Assembly: GCA_964482515.1 (NCBI GenBank)
Contig: CAYZXT010000047.1
Coordinates: forward strand, 1 to 17,721
Reading direction: 5' to 3'
Length of the DNA stretch: 17,721 nt
From: CAYZXT01 sp964482515
Lineage (GTDB): Bacteria > Elusimicrobiota > Elusimicrobia > FEN-1173
Made by a program: the position numbers and the translations under genes. This document shows, piece after piece, positions 5,824 through 14,701 of the stretch (the stretch's first letter is position 1; each line of letters begins with the position of its first letter). The notes beneath the pieces were generated by a model. The model saw nothing but the letters and a program-made list of their open reading frames with translations, was not told the DNA's origin and did not search any database.

Positions 5824-6567
5824 TTACATGTACATCCCGCCGTTGACAGATACCACGAGGCCGGTGATGTAGCTGCTGAGGTCCGACGCCAGGAACAATG
5901 CCGCGTTGGCCACGTCCTGCGCCTCGCCTAAACGTTCCAGGGGGATCTGGGCGGAAAGGGCTTTCTTTTGGTCGTCCGACAACTTGTCCGTCATGGCCGT
6001 GCGGATGAAGCCCGGGGCGATGGCATTCACCAGGACGTTGCGGCTCGCGAACTCGCGAGCACAGGTCTTGGTCATGGCGATCAGGCCGCCCTTGGTCGCG
6101 GAATAGTTGATTTGCCCAGCGTTCCCCATCAGGCCCACGATGGAGGCGATGTTAATGATCCGTCCGGAGCGCTGCTTGAACAACGGCCGCGTGACCGCCT
6201 TCGTGCAATTGAACGGCCCCTTCAGGTTGACCGCGATGACCGCGTCCCACTCCGCGTCCGACATGCGCATCACCAAATTGTCTTTTGTGATGCCAGCGTT
6301 GTTCACTAATACATCAATTCGGCCCAGCTTGTCAATTGTGGCCTGGACCCATTTCTCGCATTCCTCAAAAACCGTGACGTTCACCTTCATGGCGAAGGTG
6401 TCGACGTTGTACGCTTTTTTGATTTCCTCCGCCGTGGCCTGGGCGACGGGCTCGTTGACGTCGCAGATGGATATCTTGCAGCCTTCCTTGGCGTAGGTCT
6501 CGGCGATGGCGCGTCCGATTCCCTGGGCGCCGCCGGTGATGAGAGCGACTTGGTCTTTGAGTTTCAT
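5824..6567 (-). CDS. fabG: 3-oxoacyl-ACP reductase
   Basis: This NADPH-dependent enzyme performs the first reduction of each fatty acid elongation round (247 aa). It is a classical short-chain dehydrogenase/reductase: cofactor loop TGGAQGIG (11-18), NNAG (89-92), N114, catalytic S142, and Y155-x3-K159 in the NYSATKG segment. The ending VNGGMYM is characteristic of true FabG rather than of other SDR enzymes. AAGGAGAA precedes the ATG. The gene follows fabD by 11 bases and is followed by a 129-base gap before acpP. That gap holds two small hairpins (5746-5761 and 5798-5813) and no clear promoter. The cluster context makes the assignment firm. Confidence 0.97.
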   Translation of the reverse strand: MKLKDQVALITGGAQGIGRAIAETYAKEGCKISICDVNEPVAQATAEEIKKAYNVDTFAMKVNVTVFEECEKWVQATIDKLGRIDVLVNNAGITKDNLVMRMSDAEWDAVIAVNLKGPFNCTKAVTRPLFKQRSGRIINIASIVGLMGNAGQINYSATKGGLIAMTKTCAREFASRNVLVNAIAPGFIRTAMTDKLSDDQKKALSAQIPLERLGEAQDVANAALFLASDLSSYITGLVVSVNGGMYM

Positions 6568-6578
6568 GGATTCTCCTT

Positions 6579-7510
6579 TTATGCGCCGGCGAGCTGGGCC
6601 GCGAGGGCGTCCGCGCTCTTTTTATCTTCGACGTTCAAAAGCTTCTTCGATTTGTCGATTCGCTTGAGGATGCCCGATAAAACGCGGCCGGGACCCACTT
6701 CAATGAACGTGTCGGCCCCGTTGGCCAAAAGGAAGTTTAGGCTGTCCTCCCACAACACCGCGTGGTCAATCTGTTTGACGAGCTTTTGGCGGATATCAGC
6801 TGCCGAGCGCGTCGGTTGGGCATCGCAATTCGTTATCACGGGGATAGCGCTATCCCGGATCGCCGCTTTTTCCAAGACCACGGCCATGCGGTCCGCCGCG
6901 GGTTTCATAAGTGAAGAGTGGAACGGCCCCGAGACGCTGAGCTTCAAAGCCTTGAGCGCGCCCGCGGCCTGGGCCAGCCGGACGGCTTCCTCTACCGCAT
7001 CGACGGCGCCGGCGATGACGATTTGCCCAGCGCCGTTCAGGTTCACGGGTTCGCAAACGCCCCTGGATGAAGCCTGTTGGCAAATTTCCGTCACTTTGGC
7101 GCGGTCGAGCCCGATGATGGCGGCCATGGTTCCCGGAATCTTGTGGGAGGCGTCCTCGATGGCTTCGCCCCGCACTTTGACCAGTTCCAAGCCCGTCTTG
7201 AAATCGAAGGCCCCCGCCGCGTAAAGGGCGGAATATTCGCCGAGGCTGTGGCCGGCCGTGTATATAGGTTGTATGCGGGAGTTTTTAAGGATTTCCAGTG
7301 CGGCGGCGCTCATGATGAACAAGGCGGGCTGGGTGAAACGGGTCTGGCGGAGCTTCTCTTCCGGCCCGTTGAAAATCACGTCCACGTATTCCGCGCCGAG
7401 GTGCGCCGCGGCCTGGTCGAAAATCTGTTTGGCGGCGGGAAACGAACCGGCCAATTCTTTCCCCATGCCCACGTACTGGGATCCCTGTCCGGGAAAAAGG
7501 AAAACCGTTT

Positions 7511-7517
<7 letters not shown>
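6579..7517 (-). CDS. fabD: Malonyl-CoA-ACP transacylase
   Basis: This enzyme transfers malonyl groups from malonyl-CoA to acyl carrier protein, supplying the extender for FabH and FabF (312 aa from this start). The N-terminal FLFPGQGSQ motif (7-15), nucleophile S91 in GHSLGE, R116 and H200 in SGPFHSS are all at family positions. The frame stays open upstream to a TTG at 7538. The ATG at 7517 gives the standard N-terminus directly before the FPGQGSQ strand. This start overlaps the fabH stop by 7 bases, and the local Shine-Dalgarno is weak, so translational coupling to fabH is likely. It is followed by fabG after 11 bases. Confidence 0.96.
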
Positions 7518-8497
<980 letters not shown>

Positions 8498-8510
8498 GGG
8501 CGCGGGCTCC

Positions 8511-9536
8511 TTAAGCCCATAACTTGACGGGGATAAGCGGGGCGTTGAGGCGGTGGAGCTTATCGCTGATTTGGCGGTTGATGTCCAATTCCACGAAACG
8601 TGCCGCCGCCCTGATGGCGTTCTTGATCGCCTTGGCGTTGGAGCCGCCGTGGCTGATGATGGCCACGCCGTTCACGCCGAGCAGAGGGGCGCCGCCATAT
8701 TCCGAGGGGTCGGTCTTCTTTTTTATGTCCTTGAACACTCCTTTAAGCAGAAGCTTCGCGACGATGGCCAACGGGTGTTTCTTCATTTCGGTCTTGATCA
8801 ACCGCAGGATCGCATCGGACAAACCTTCTCCAAACTTCAAAATGACGTTCCCAACGAAACCGTCGCACACAAAGACGTCCGCCTTGCCCTTGGGGATGTC
8901 CCGGCCTTCCACGTTTCCGATGTAATTCAATCCACTGCCCTTCAAAAGCTCGTGGGTCGCCTGAGTCAACTCGTTCCCTTTTCCTTCCTCCTCCCCAATT
9001 GTCAACAGACCGACCTTGGGGTTCGGCCGGCTTAGAATGGCTTCGGCGTAGATACTACCCATGATGGCGAACTGAAGCAGGTGTTTGGGTTTGCAGTCCA
9101 CGTTCGCGCCCACGTCCAGGATGAGGGATGTGCCTTCCAGCGTGGGCATCAGAGTGACGATGGCGGGCCGCGAGACGCCCGAGAGCCGCCGCAGATGCCA
9201 AAGGGCCGCGGTCATCGTGGCGCCTGAGTTGCCGGCGGAGACGTAAGCCTCCGCCTTGCCCTCGGAGACCATCTGGGCGCAAACCATTATGGAGGAATCT
9301 TTCTTGGCGCGGCAGGCTTCAGCGGGTTTTTCATGCATGCCGACGACGGTGGGTGTATGCTGTATCAGGAAAGCGTTCGTGGCGTTATGGTGCGCGAGCT
9401 CTTGCTCTAAAAGCGTACGGTCACCGACGAGGATGACGTCCACGTCCAGTTCGCGTTTGGCGGCGAGGGCCCCCTCCACGGTGACGGAAAGACCGTAATC
9501 GCCGCCCATGGCATCCAGAGCGATTCGACAAGTCAT
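8511..9536 (-). CDS. plsX: Phosphate acyltransferase PlsX
   Basis: This enzyme converts acyl-ACP to acyl-phosphate, the donor used by PlsY for the first acylation of glycerol-3-phosphate. It is a peripheral membrane protein (341 aa). The family motifs are DAMGGD (8-13), SAGNSGA (100-106), DVGAN (141-145), GNVEGRD (207-213) and VCDGFVGNV (223-231). No convincing Shine-Dalgarno precedes the ATG, but starting any later would remove the DAMGGD motif. The 45-base gap to rpmF has only a weak 6-bp hairpin (9553-9569). The neighbours rpmF and fabH are typical of the family. Confidence 0.97.
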   Translation of the reverse strand: MTCRIALDAMGGDYGLSVTVEGALAAKRELDVDVILVGDRTLLEQELAHHNATNAFLIQHTPTVVGMHEKPAEACRAKKDSSIMVCAQMVSEGKAEAYVSAGNSGATMTAALWHLRRLSGVSRPAIVTLMPTLEGTSLILDVGANVDCKPKHLLQFAIMGSIYAEAILSRPNPKVGLLTIGEEEGKGNELTQATHELLKGSGLNYIGNVEGRDIPKGKADVFVCDGFVGNVILKFGEGLSDAILRLIKTEMKKHPLAIVAKLLLKGVFKDIKKKTDPSEYGGAPLLGVNGVAIISHGGSNAKAIKNAIRAAARFVELDINRQISDKLHRLNAPLIPVKLWA

Positions 9537-9581
9537 AGGATTGTAGCCGGTCCGAAATTCCGCATTTCGAAAAGCGCGAAC

Positions 9582-9791
9582 CTATTTATTGTCCTTATTG
9601 TCCTTTTTCTTGGTCTTGGGGGCCATCACGAGCTCCCCGCCGTAATAACCGCAGGCGGGGCAGATCCTGTGAGGCGGACGGGCGGCGCCGCATTGGGCGC
9701 AGCGGGAAAGGGAGCCAAGCTCCAGTTTCCAGTTTTGGGAGCGCCGGCTATCGCGGCGGCTTGGGGTATGTTTTTTCTTTGGGTTAGGCAT
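9582..9791 (-). CDS. rpmF: 50S ribosomal protein L32
   Basis: This is a small, basic large-subunit ribosomal protein (69 aa). The start MPNPKKKHTPSRRDSRRS is the family hallmark. Four cysteines, C31, C34, C44 and C47, form the zinc-binding CxxC/CxxC pair followed by GYYGG, so this is the zinc-containing form of L32. The tail after residue 58 is lysine-rich and ends in a DNK-DNK duplication, matched at the DNA level by two direct copies of TTATTGTCC near 9587-9601. It lies between yceD and plsX, its usual place in many bacteria, which ties ribosome production to lipid synthesis. Confidence 0.97.
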   Translation of the reverse strand: MPNPKKKHTPSRRDSRRSQNWKLELGSLSRCAQCGAARPPHRICPACGYYGGELVMAPKTKKKDNKDNK

Positions 9792-9821
9792 GGTTTGCTT
9801 TTCCTATCGTCGTTGATATGG

Positions 9822-10295
9822 TTAATGTAGCCAGCTTTTTTTCAAAACCGCAACGAAATGATTCTCAGCGTTGGTGTCAGCCGGCCGATTGACGCAAGCG
9901 CAAGTCGCTTGGTTCAAATTCGATCCGCATCGCGTGCAAAGGCCCCGGCATTCCGCCTGGCAAAGCGGTTTCAACGGAAGGGCCAGAAGGAGGGATTGCC
10001 GCAGTTCATCGGAGATCTCGATGGATTCCTGTCGGAGCGGAGTGATGATTTCTATGGTATTGGTGACGGCGGTTTCAAAATCGTTCAGGCACCGGCTGCA
10101 GCTCATGCGGATGCGGGCGCGAACTTCCCCCAACACAATCACTTCTTCTTTGGAGGATTCGGCGCGGACCTTCACGTCCACGGGCGCTACGATCACCGGC
10201 CCGTCCGGCAAATCCAAGGTGATGTCGGAAAGCGGGACGGACAAAACGGCTTCCCAAACATTGTTTTCCCCGATATCCTGGATACACAGCCTCAT
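9822..10295 (-). CDS. yceD: YceD family (DUF177) protein
   Basis: This is a conserved cytoplasmic protein (157 aa), almost always encoded directly before rpmF. Relatives are implicated in 23S rRNA accumulation in E. coli and plants; the biochemical role is not settled. Visible features are a CSRCL pair (C66, C69) and the family signature PLCQAECRGLCTRCG (111-124) followed by SNLN. With C132 and C134 this makes eight cysteines in two groups, suggesting metal binding. GGAGGG precedes the ATG at good spacing. It is the first gene after the likely promoter at 10349-10377, and the gap to rpmF is 30 bases. Confidence 0.92.
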   Translation of the reverse strand: MRLCIQDIGENNVWEAVLSVPLSDITLDLPDGPVIVAPVDVKVRAESSKEEVIVLGEVRARIRMSCSRCLNDFETAVTNTIEIITPLRQESIEISDELRQSLLLALPLKPLCQAECRGLCTRCGSNLNQATCACVNRPADTNAENHFVAVLKKSWLH

Positions 10296-10348
10296 TTTCC
10301 CTCCGAGATGGAAAGAACCGACTCAAACGTTCAAATTGTGGCTTGGGC

Positions 10349-10377
10349 AGTTTAGAGAATTTACGGGCCGATGTCAA
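10349..10377 (-). promoter_or_regulatory. Sigma70-type promoter of the yceD-rpmF-plsX-fab cluster
   Basis: On the minus strand a perfect TTGACA (10377-10372) is followed after 17 bases by TAAACT (10354-10349), which matches TATAAT at 4 of 6 positions. The expected start of transcription is near 10342, giving a leader of about 46 bases with GGAGGG before the yceD ATG. The -35 box overlaps the stop codon of the upstream glycosyltransferase gene. This separates the lipid and ribosome cluster from the polysaccharide operon, although no terminator lies between them, so some read-through is possible. Confidence 0.6.
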
Positions 10378-11558
10378 GCCGCGCCGCCGGACGGCCGGGG
10401 TTTTATTGACCGAAGCAGCTGCTCGTAAAGGTTTTCTTGCTGCCAAACCATATGGTCGATGTCGAATTCCTTGTCGACGCTTTCGCGCGCCCTGCGCCCC
10501 ATCTGGATGGCCGTTTCCGGATTATCCAGCAGTTGGAGTATCTTCTGGGCGGTCAGGTCCGGGCGTTTTGGCGGGATAAGATAACCGTTCTCCCCATCCG
10601 CCAGGATGTCTTGGACGCCGTCCACGGCGTTGCACACGGAAGGCAGACCCGCGGCCATGGCCTCCACCAGGGCGCGCGGCAATCCTTCCCAAAGAGAGGT
10701 CATGGCGAAGGCGAAGGTCCGCATCAGGATCGCGGGCACGTCGCGCCGCCATCCGGCCAGGAACACGATGTCGGACAACCCCTTTTGGCGGATCAATGAT
10801 TCCAGTTCGGGGCGCTGCTCCCCGTCGCCCACAATGAGGAACCGGGTTTGCGGCGACTTTTCATGGACCAAAGCCGCCGCCGCGACGAAATCCGCCAGGT
10901 TCTTTTGGGGCTTGAAGGGTCCGATGGTCGTGATCAGCCGGTGTTCGGGTTTGATCGGAATTCCTTCCGGCGCGTTGGGCCGACGTGCGATCGAACGATA
11001 CAAGCCCAAAGGAACGCCGCTGCGGATGAGGTGGTACTGGTCGGGGCGCCCGATGCCGAGATCGCGTGCTTCCGATCGATTCGCTTTAGACACCGTGATA
11101 AGCGCCGTCGACAGAGGCGCGGTCAATTTCTCCAGGAGGACGTAGATGAAACGAGTCAGCCATTTCTGTTCCCGGGTAAACCCGAATCCGTGGTAAGTGT
11201 GGACGATGACGGGAACCCTCGCCAGCCAGGCAGCCAATCGGCCCAGAATGCCGGCTTTCGACGAATGAGTGTGGACGACGTCCGGTTTCTCCCGACGGAG
11301 GATCAGCATCATTTCGAAGACGGCCAAGAGGTCCTGCACGGGGCGAACGGGACGGACCAAGCTGTTCACGAAAAAAACGGGAAAATCGTTTGAAGAGGCT
11401 TCCTTGTCCAGGAACGCGCCCCGGCCGCAGAGCAGAATGGTCTCGAACCGCGCCGGGTCCATCGTTTGCACGGTATATAAAGTATTTTGCTGCGCGCCGC
11501 CCAATTCCAGCAGCGTCACGATATGGGCGACTTTGACTCTATCGTTTCGAGGCTGCAA
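10374..11558 (-). CDS. GT4 family glycosyltransferase
   Basis: This is a GT-B fold retaining glycosyltransferase (394 aa), probably adding a sugar to a lipid-linked glycan at the inner membrane. The N-terminal acceptor domain has LELGGAQ (17-23) and HTHSSKAGILGR (96-107). The C-terminal donor domain has GPFKPQKN (213-220), GDGEQRPELE (244-253) and the EX7E motif E291/E299 in LWEGLPRALVEAMAAG. The donor sugar cannot be told. The frame is open up to 11717, but the extra N-terminus lies inside the upstream gene and has no homology-like pattern. A TTG at 11558, preceded by GGGGGAAAA, puts the first beta strand (VKVAHIVTLL) a few residues in. This start overlaps the upstream stop by 20 bases. It is the last gene of the polysaccharide operon. 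Confidence 0.88.
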   Translation of the reverse strand: MQPRNDRVKVAHIVTLLELGGAQQNTLYTVQTMDPARFETILLCGRGAFLDKEASSNDFPVFFVNSLVRPVRPVQDLLAVFEMMLILRREKPDVVHTHSSKAGILGRLAAWLARVPVIVHTYHGFGFTREQKWLTRFIYVLLEKLTAPLSTALITVSKANRSEARDLGIGRPDQYHLIRSGVPLGLYRSIARRPNAPEGIPIKPEHRLITTIGPFKPQKNLADFVAAAALVHEKSPQTRFLIVGDGEQRPELESLIRQKGLSDIVFLAGWRRDVPAILMRTFAFAMTSLWEGLPRALVEAMAAGLPSVCNAVDGVQDILADGENGYLIPPKRPDLTAQKILQLLDNPETAIQMGRRARESVDKEFDIDHMVWQQENLYEQLLRSIKPRPSGGAA

Positions 11559-13296
11559 TTTTCCCCCGCACCCGTTCCATGGAGTCCTTAACGATGCGCA
11601 TTTTCTCCATCTCCGTTTGGTTGGACAGACCTCCGTAGGCGAACGACCGTTTAATGATCGACTCTTCGGCTTGAGCGTAGAAAGCCAGAGACTCGGACAG
11701 TTTCCCTTGGCTTTCAAGCAATTGGGCCTGCCGGACCCAGGGCAGAATATTCAAAGGCATCAAACGACCCGCCTGCGCGAAATGCTCCATGGCAGCCGCC
11801 GGCTGTCCCAATTCGAGTTTAATGTCGCCGGCCAACACGTGTGAATCCGCACTGGTTGGAAAATAACGGATGGCCGTCTGCGCGCTGACGTCCGCTTCCG
11901 CGCTCCGCCCGCTTTTCGTCAAGATCTGCGACTGCAGAGCGTACAGTTCCGGTTCGCGAGGGTTCCACGCCAGCCCCCGCTTGACGAGTTGTTCAGCCTC
12001 GACCATGTCCCCCTTTGTCAAAAGATACCGGGCCCGCATCGCATACTGGTCCGCCCGGAAAACCCTGAGTCCGAACGACCCGACGAGAATTAAAACCGCC
12101 GCCGGTCCGACGATTAAAACCGGCCGGAACCGCCGGGGCAGAAGGGGACCGTCCGTTTCCTCCCCTTCAGCCGTCATCGCCCACAGCATTCCGCCCAGGA
12201 ACCAAAACGTCCACGCCACCGCCGGAAAAGAAAAACCGATGTGCAGAAGATTATAAATCAAAAAAGCGGCGATGCCGAACCACAGCGAAGAAGCGCGGAC
12301 GTCGTTCTTCGCCCTGACGCGTCTGCCCAGGAGGAGCAACCACAACAAAAATCCGCCCGCGCCGGCGACCCCGCGCTCGGAAAGCATTTCCAGAAACCAG
12401 TTGTGGGCGTAGAGGCTGTTCTGGTCCCAAAGGGTCGAGCGGTAACCGGGGTAGGCTTCACCGAAGGCCCCGGGACCCGCGCCCCAAATAGGGTTGTTCA
12501 ACCACATTCGCAGTGAGGTTTTCCACCAAACCAATCGGTCCGCATCCTGTCGCCATAGTTCATTCCCGCCGCCGGCAAAGAACCAGATTCCAACCCCTAT
12601 GATCCAAAGCGCGACGGCCCACCGGCGAAACAAAGGCCGGTCCTCCGTGATCTCCACGATCAACAGGAAAACAACGACCGCCGCGCAGGAGGGAGACCTT
12701 GTCAGGAAAGCGCCTACCGTCAACACGACGGCCATGGCGAGCCAGAAGATACGCGGCGGTCCGGTTTCCCGGCGAACCAGTTGAAAAGCCGACGGCAGAA
12801 GCAGGATGATGAATCCCCCGAGAACGTTGGGGTTGATCAACGGTCCACTTAGCGGCCCGGGGCGGGGCCAAACCATGGCCAGCGACGCCAGGCAAACAAC
12901 GACTGCGCTCCCAATGACGGTTTTTATATAGGTATGGAACTCCTGCCGCGCGATCCCGATCCCCAGGAAGAAGAAGATCAGGCCGGCGGCGTCCGACATC
13001 AGCGCGCGATAGGCGCTGTGGGGAAAGGCCGACAATGAAATCGAGAGGACGCCCGCCGCCGCATAAATCCCGAGCGGGACGAGGAGCGGGCTCGTCCCTC
13101 TGGAGACGACAGGCTCTTCTGGAGAAAAATGTTTTTTTATCAATAGAACGACGGCGAGCGCCGAGACGAGCGCATATACCGTCAACTGCGCCCAGAGGTC
13201 CCAGCCTGCGCGCAAAAACGGTTGGACGAACAGGACCGTCAGAAGGAGGACTTTTACAGGAGTTGGAAAACGTCTTGCGGCGTCGGAATCCGTCAT
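11539..13296 (-). CDS. O-antigen ligase/polymerase-like membrane protein with TPR tail
   Basis: This is a polytopic inner-membrane protein (585 aa from this ATG) of the Wzy/WaaL type, which polymerises or ligates lipid-linked glycans in the periplasm. About ten or more hydrophobic helices fill residues 15-410. The family segments are INPNVLGGF (155-163), TRSP (199-202) and a periplasmic loop with WGAGPGAFGEAYPGYR followed by the conserved histidine H298 in AHNWFLEML. After the last helix (about 395-410), residues 420-560 form a helical, TPR-like repeat region. Ligase and polymerase cannot be told apart by sequence alone; a protein-glycosylation ligase is also possible. A TTG at 13305 is an alternative start, but the GAGAGG site is only 3 bases from it and 12 from the ATG, so neither is ideal. 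It lies downstream of the flavoprotein gene. Confidence 0.85.
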   Translation of the reverse strand: MTDSDAARRFPTPVKVLLLTVLFVQPFLRAGWDLWAQLTVYALVSALAVVLLIKKHFSPEEPVVSRGTSPLLVPLGIYAAAGVLSISLSAFPHSAYRALMSDAAGLIFFFLGIGIARQEFHTYIKTVIGSAVVVCLASLAMVWPRPGPLSGPLINPNVLGGFIILLLPSAFQLVRRETGPPRIFWLAMAVVLTVGAFLTRSPSCAAVVVFLLIVEITEDRPLFRRWAVALWIIGVGIWFFAGGGNELWRQDADRLVWWKTSLRMWLNNPIWGAGPGAFGEAYPGYRSTLWDQNSLYAHNWFLEMLSERGVAGAGGFLLWLLLLGRRVRAKNDVRASSLWFGIAAFLIYNLLHIGFSFPAVAWTFWFLGGMLWAMTAEGEETDGPLLPRRFRPVLIVGPAAVLILVGSFGLRVFRADQYAMRARYLLTKGDMVEAEQLVKRGLAWNPREPELYALQSQILTKSGRSAEADVSAQTAIRYFPTSADSHVLAGDIKLELGQPAAAMEHFAQAGRLMPLNILPWVRQAQLLESQGKLSESLAFYAQAEESIIKRSFAYGGLSNQTEMEKMRIVKDSMERVRGKIAASKR

Positions 13297-13312
13297 TATG
13301 GACAAAGGCCTC

Positions 13313-14701
13313 TCAGAGGACCAGCACCTGCTTCAATGATTCCGCCGTCTTCTTTCCGTCCAGGATGGCTTCTTCCATAAATGAGTACTTCCACGCACCG
13401 TACCGCCCGATGCTGCTGATGCCGGCATATTCCCGCAGCCAGAAAAATATTTTTTCCACGGCCGCCGCGCGGGAATCGTCGTATATGACGTAGGCGTAGC
13501 GGATGGGCAGGAAACTGGCCACAGCGAACTCATCGCCGCGCTTCAGGATGCCGCAATCTTCCAACCCGGCGCGGACCTTACGCAGTACAGCCGCCTGGTC
13601 CAGGGATTGGTCTGGGCGATGGGACACTTCGACATACATGGAGGAACATCCTTCGGGAACAACGTGCGGCGTGAAGTTCATGGGAAAACCGACGCGGTAG
13701 AAAACATATTTGTTCTCGGGAAAGTATATCCACGATTTGTCCGAAATTTTCTCCCGCTTCACGCCGATGTTCAAACAAAGGACGGACGTCCAGCGCAGCT
13801 TGTCCGCCGCCTCGCGCAATTCGGGCGGAAAGGGATCCAACCGTTTCAGCAGTTCCGGCAACGGGATGGTGGAGATCAGGTGCACATAGGACAAAAGGTC
13901 GCCGGAGCTGAATTTGGCTTTGCGTTGTTTCCAACGGACCTTTTCCAGAGAAACACCGAGACGGACGTCGGGCAAATCACGCGCGAAAGCCTGCGCGAGC
14001 ATCTGGATCCCCCCGCGTTGCGGATAAAGGAAAGTGGCATTGTAGCCGAAGGACTTCGTTTGGTCGGACAGCGACCCGACCAAGACATCCTCCAGCTTGG
14101 GCTGCGGGACGAAACCGCCGCACCAATCCGGCGTCATCTCCTCCGGCGGAACGGACCACAGTTTCTCGTTATAGGGAAGCATGAAATGCTTTGAAATCCC
14201 TTCGCCGAAAAGACGGTCGCTCCATTCCCGGAAATTCAGAGTGTGGTCGTCTCGGACCGGGTCCGCCCCGTAGCGCCGCTTGGATTTCCATAACCCCAGG
14301 AAACATTCCTCCACCGTCTTCGACGGAAGGCCGTAGAGGTTCGCTTGGAAGGGATAGCGCGTATAGACGTCCTGGGAATAGATCCAGGCGTTGCGCTTGC
14401 ATTCGAAGATATTCCCCTTGAGGAGGCGGCGCACCAGTCGTTCCGTGTAATTCTCATGGAGATGCAGGAGGTGGCCCGTATGGTCGAAAGTGAAACCGTT
14501 CACCTGGTAGGTTCGCGCCGTACCGCCTACCTCGTTTTCGCGTTCGCAAAGAATGGTGGGGTAGGGAAGGTGATAAGCGGCAGATATTCCAGCCAGCCCC
14601 CCGCCGACTACCACGACGGGCGTCTTACGGTCGGGCTGTGTGTCGGGGAAATCGTTGTCCGGCATACCGGCCTCAGGAGTGCTTTTTCGGGCTTTTGTCA
14701 T
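13313..14701 (-). CDS. FAD-dependent UDP-galactopyranose mutase-like protein
   Basis: This is a flavoprotein (462 aa) with an N-terminal Rossmann FAD motif, VVVVGGGLAG (29-38), then the E53 region ERENEVGGTART and a C-terminal segment GRYGAWKYSFMEEAILDG (about 432-449) that closes the FAD site. This overall pattern is shared by UDP-galactopyranose mutases and NAD(P)-binding amine-oxidase-like proteins common in polysaccharide loci. Glf proteins are usually nearer 370-390 aa, so a mutase acting on another sugar, or an oxidoreductase, is possible. The ATG at 14701 overlaps the upstream stop by 4 bases (ATGA), so translation is probably coupled; another ATG lies at 14665. The frame is open to 14821, but that part lies inside the upstream gene. 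The role in making an unusual nucleotide sugar for this locus is inferred from context. Confidence 0.75.
   Translation of the reverse strand: MTKARKSTPEAGMPDNDFPDTQPDRKTPVVVVGGGLAGISAAYHLPYPTILCERENEVGGTARTYQVNGFTFDHTGHLLHLHENYTERLVRRLLKGNIFECKRNAWIYSQDVYTRYPFQANLYGLPSKTVEECFLGLWKSKRRYGADPVRDDHTLNFREWSDRLFGEGISKHFMLPYNEKLWSVPPEEMTPDWCGGFVPQPKLEDVLVGSLSDQTKSFGYNATFLYPQRGGIQMLAQAFARDLPDVRLGVSLEKVRWKQRKAKFSSGDLLSYVHLISTIPLPELLKRLDPFPPELREAADKLRWTSVLCLNIGVKREKISDKSWIYFPENKYVFYRVGFPMNFTPHVVPEGCSSMYVEVSHRPDQSLDQAAVLRKVRAGLEDCGILKRGDEFAVASFLPIRYAYVIYDDSRAAAVEKIFFWLREYAGISSIGRYGAWKYSFMEEAILDGKKTAESLKQVLVL

Noticed and set aside
9553..9569. CGAAAT/ATTTCG hairpin between rpmF and plsX
   Set aside because: This 6-bp AT-rich stem could arise by chance; it has no T tract and no second copy.
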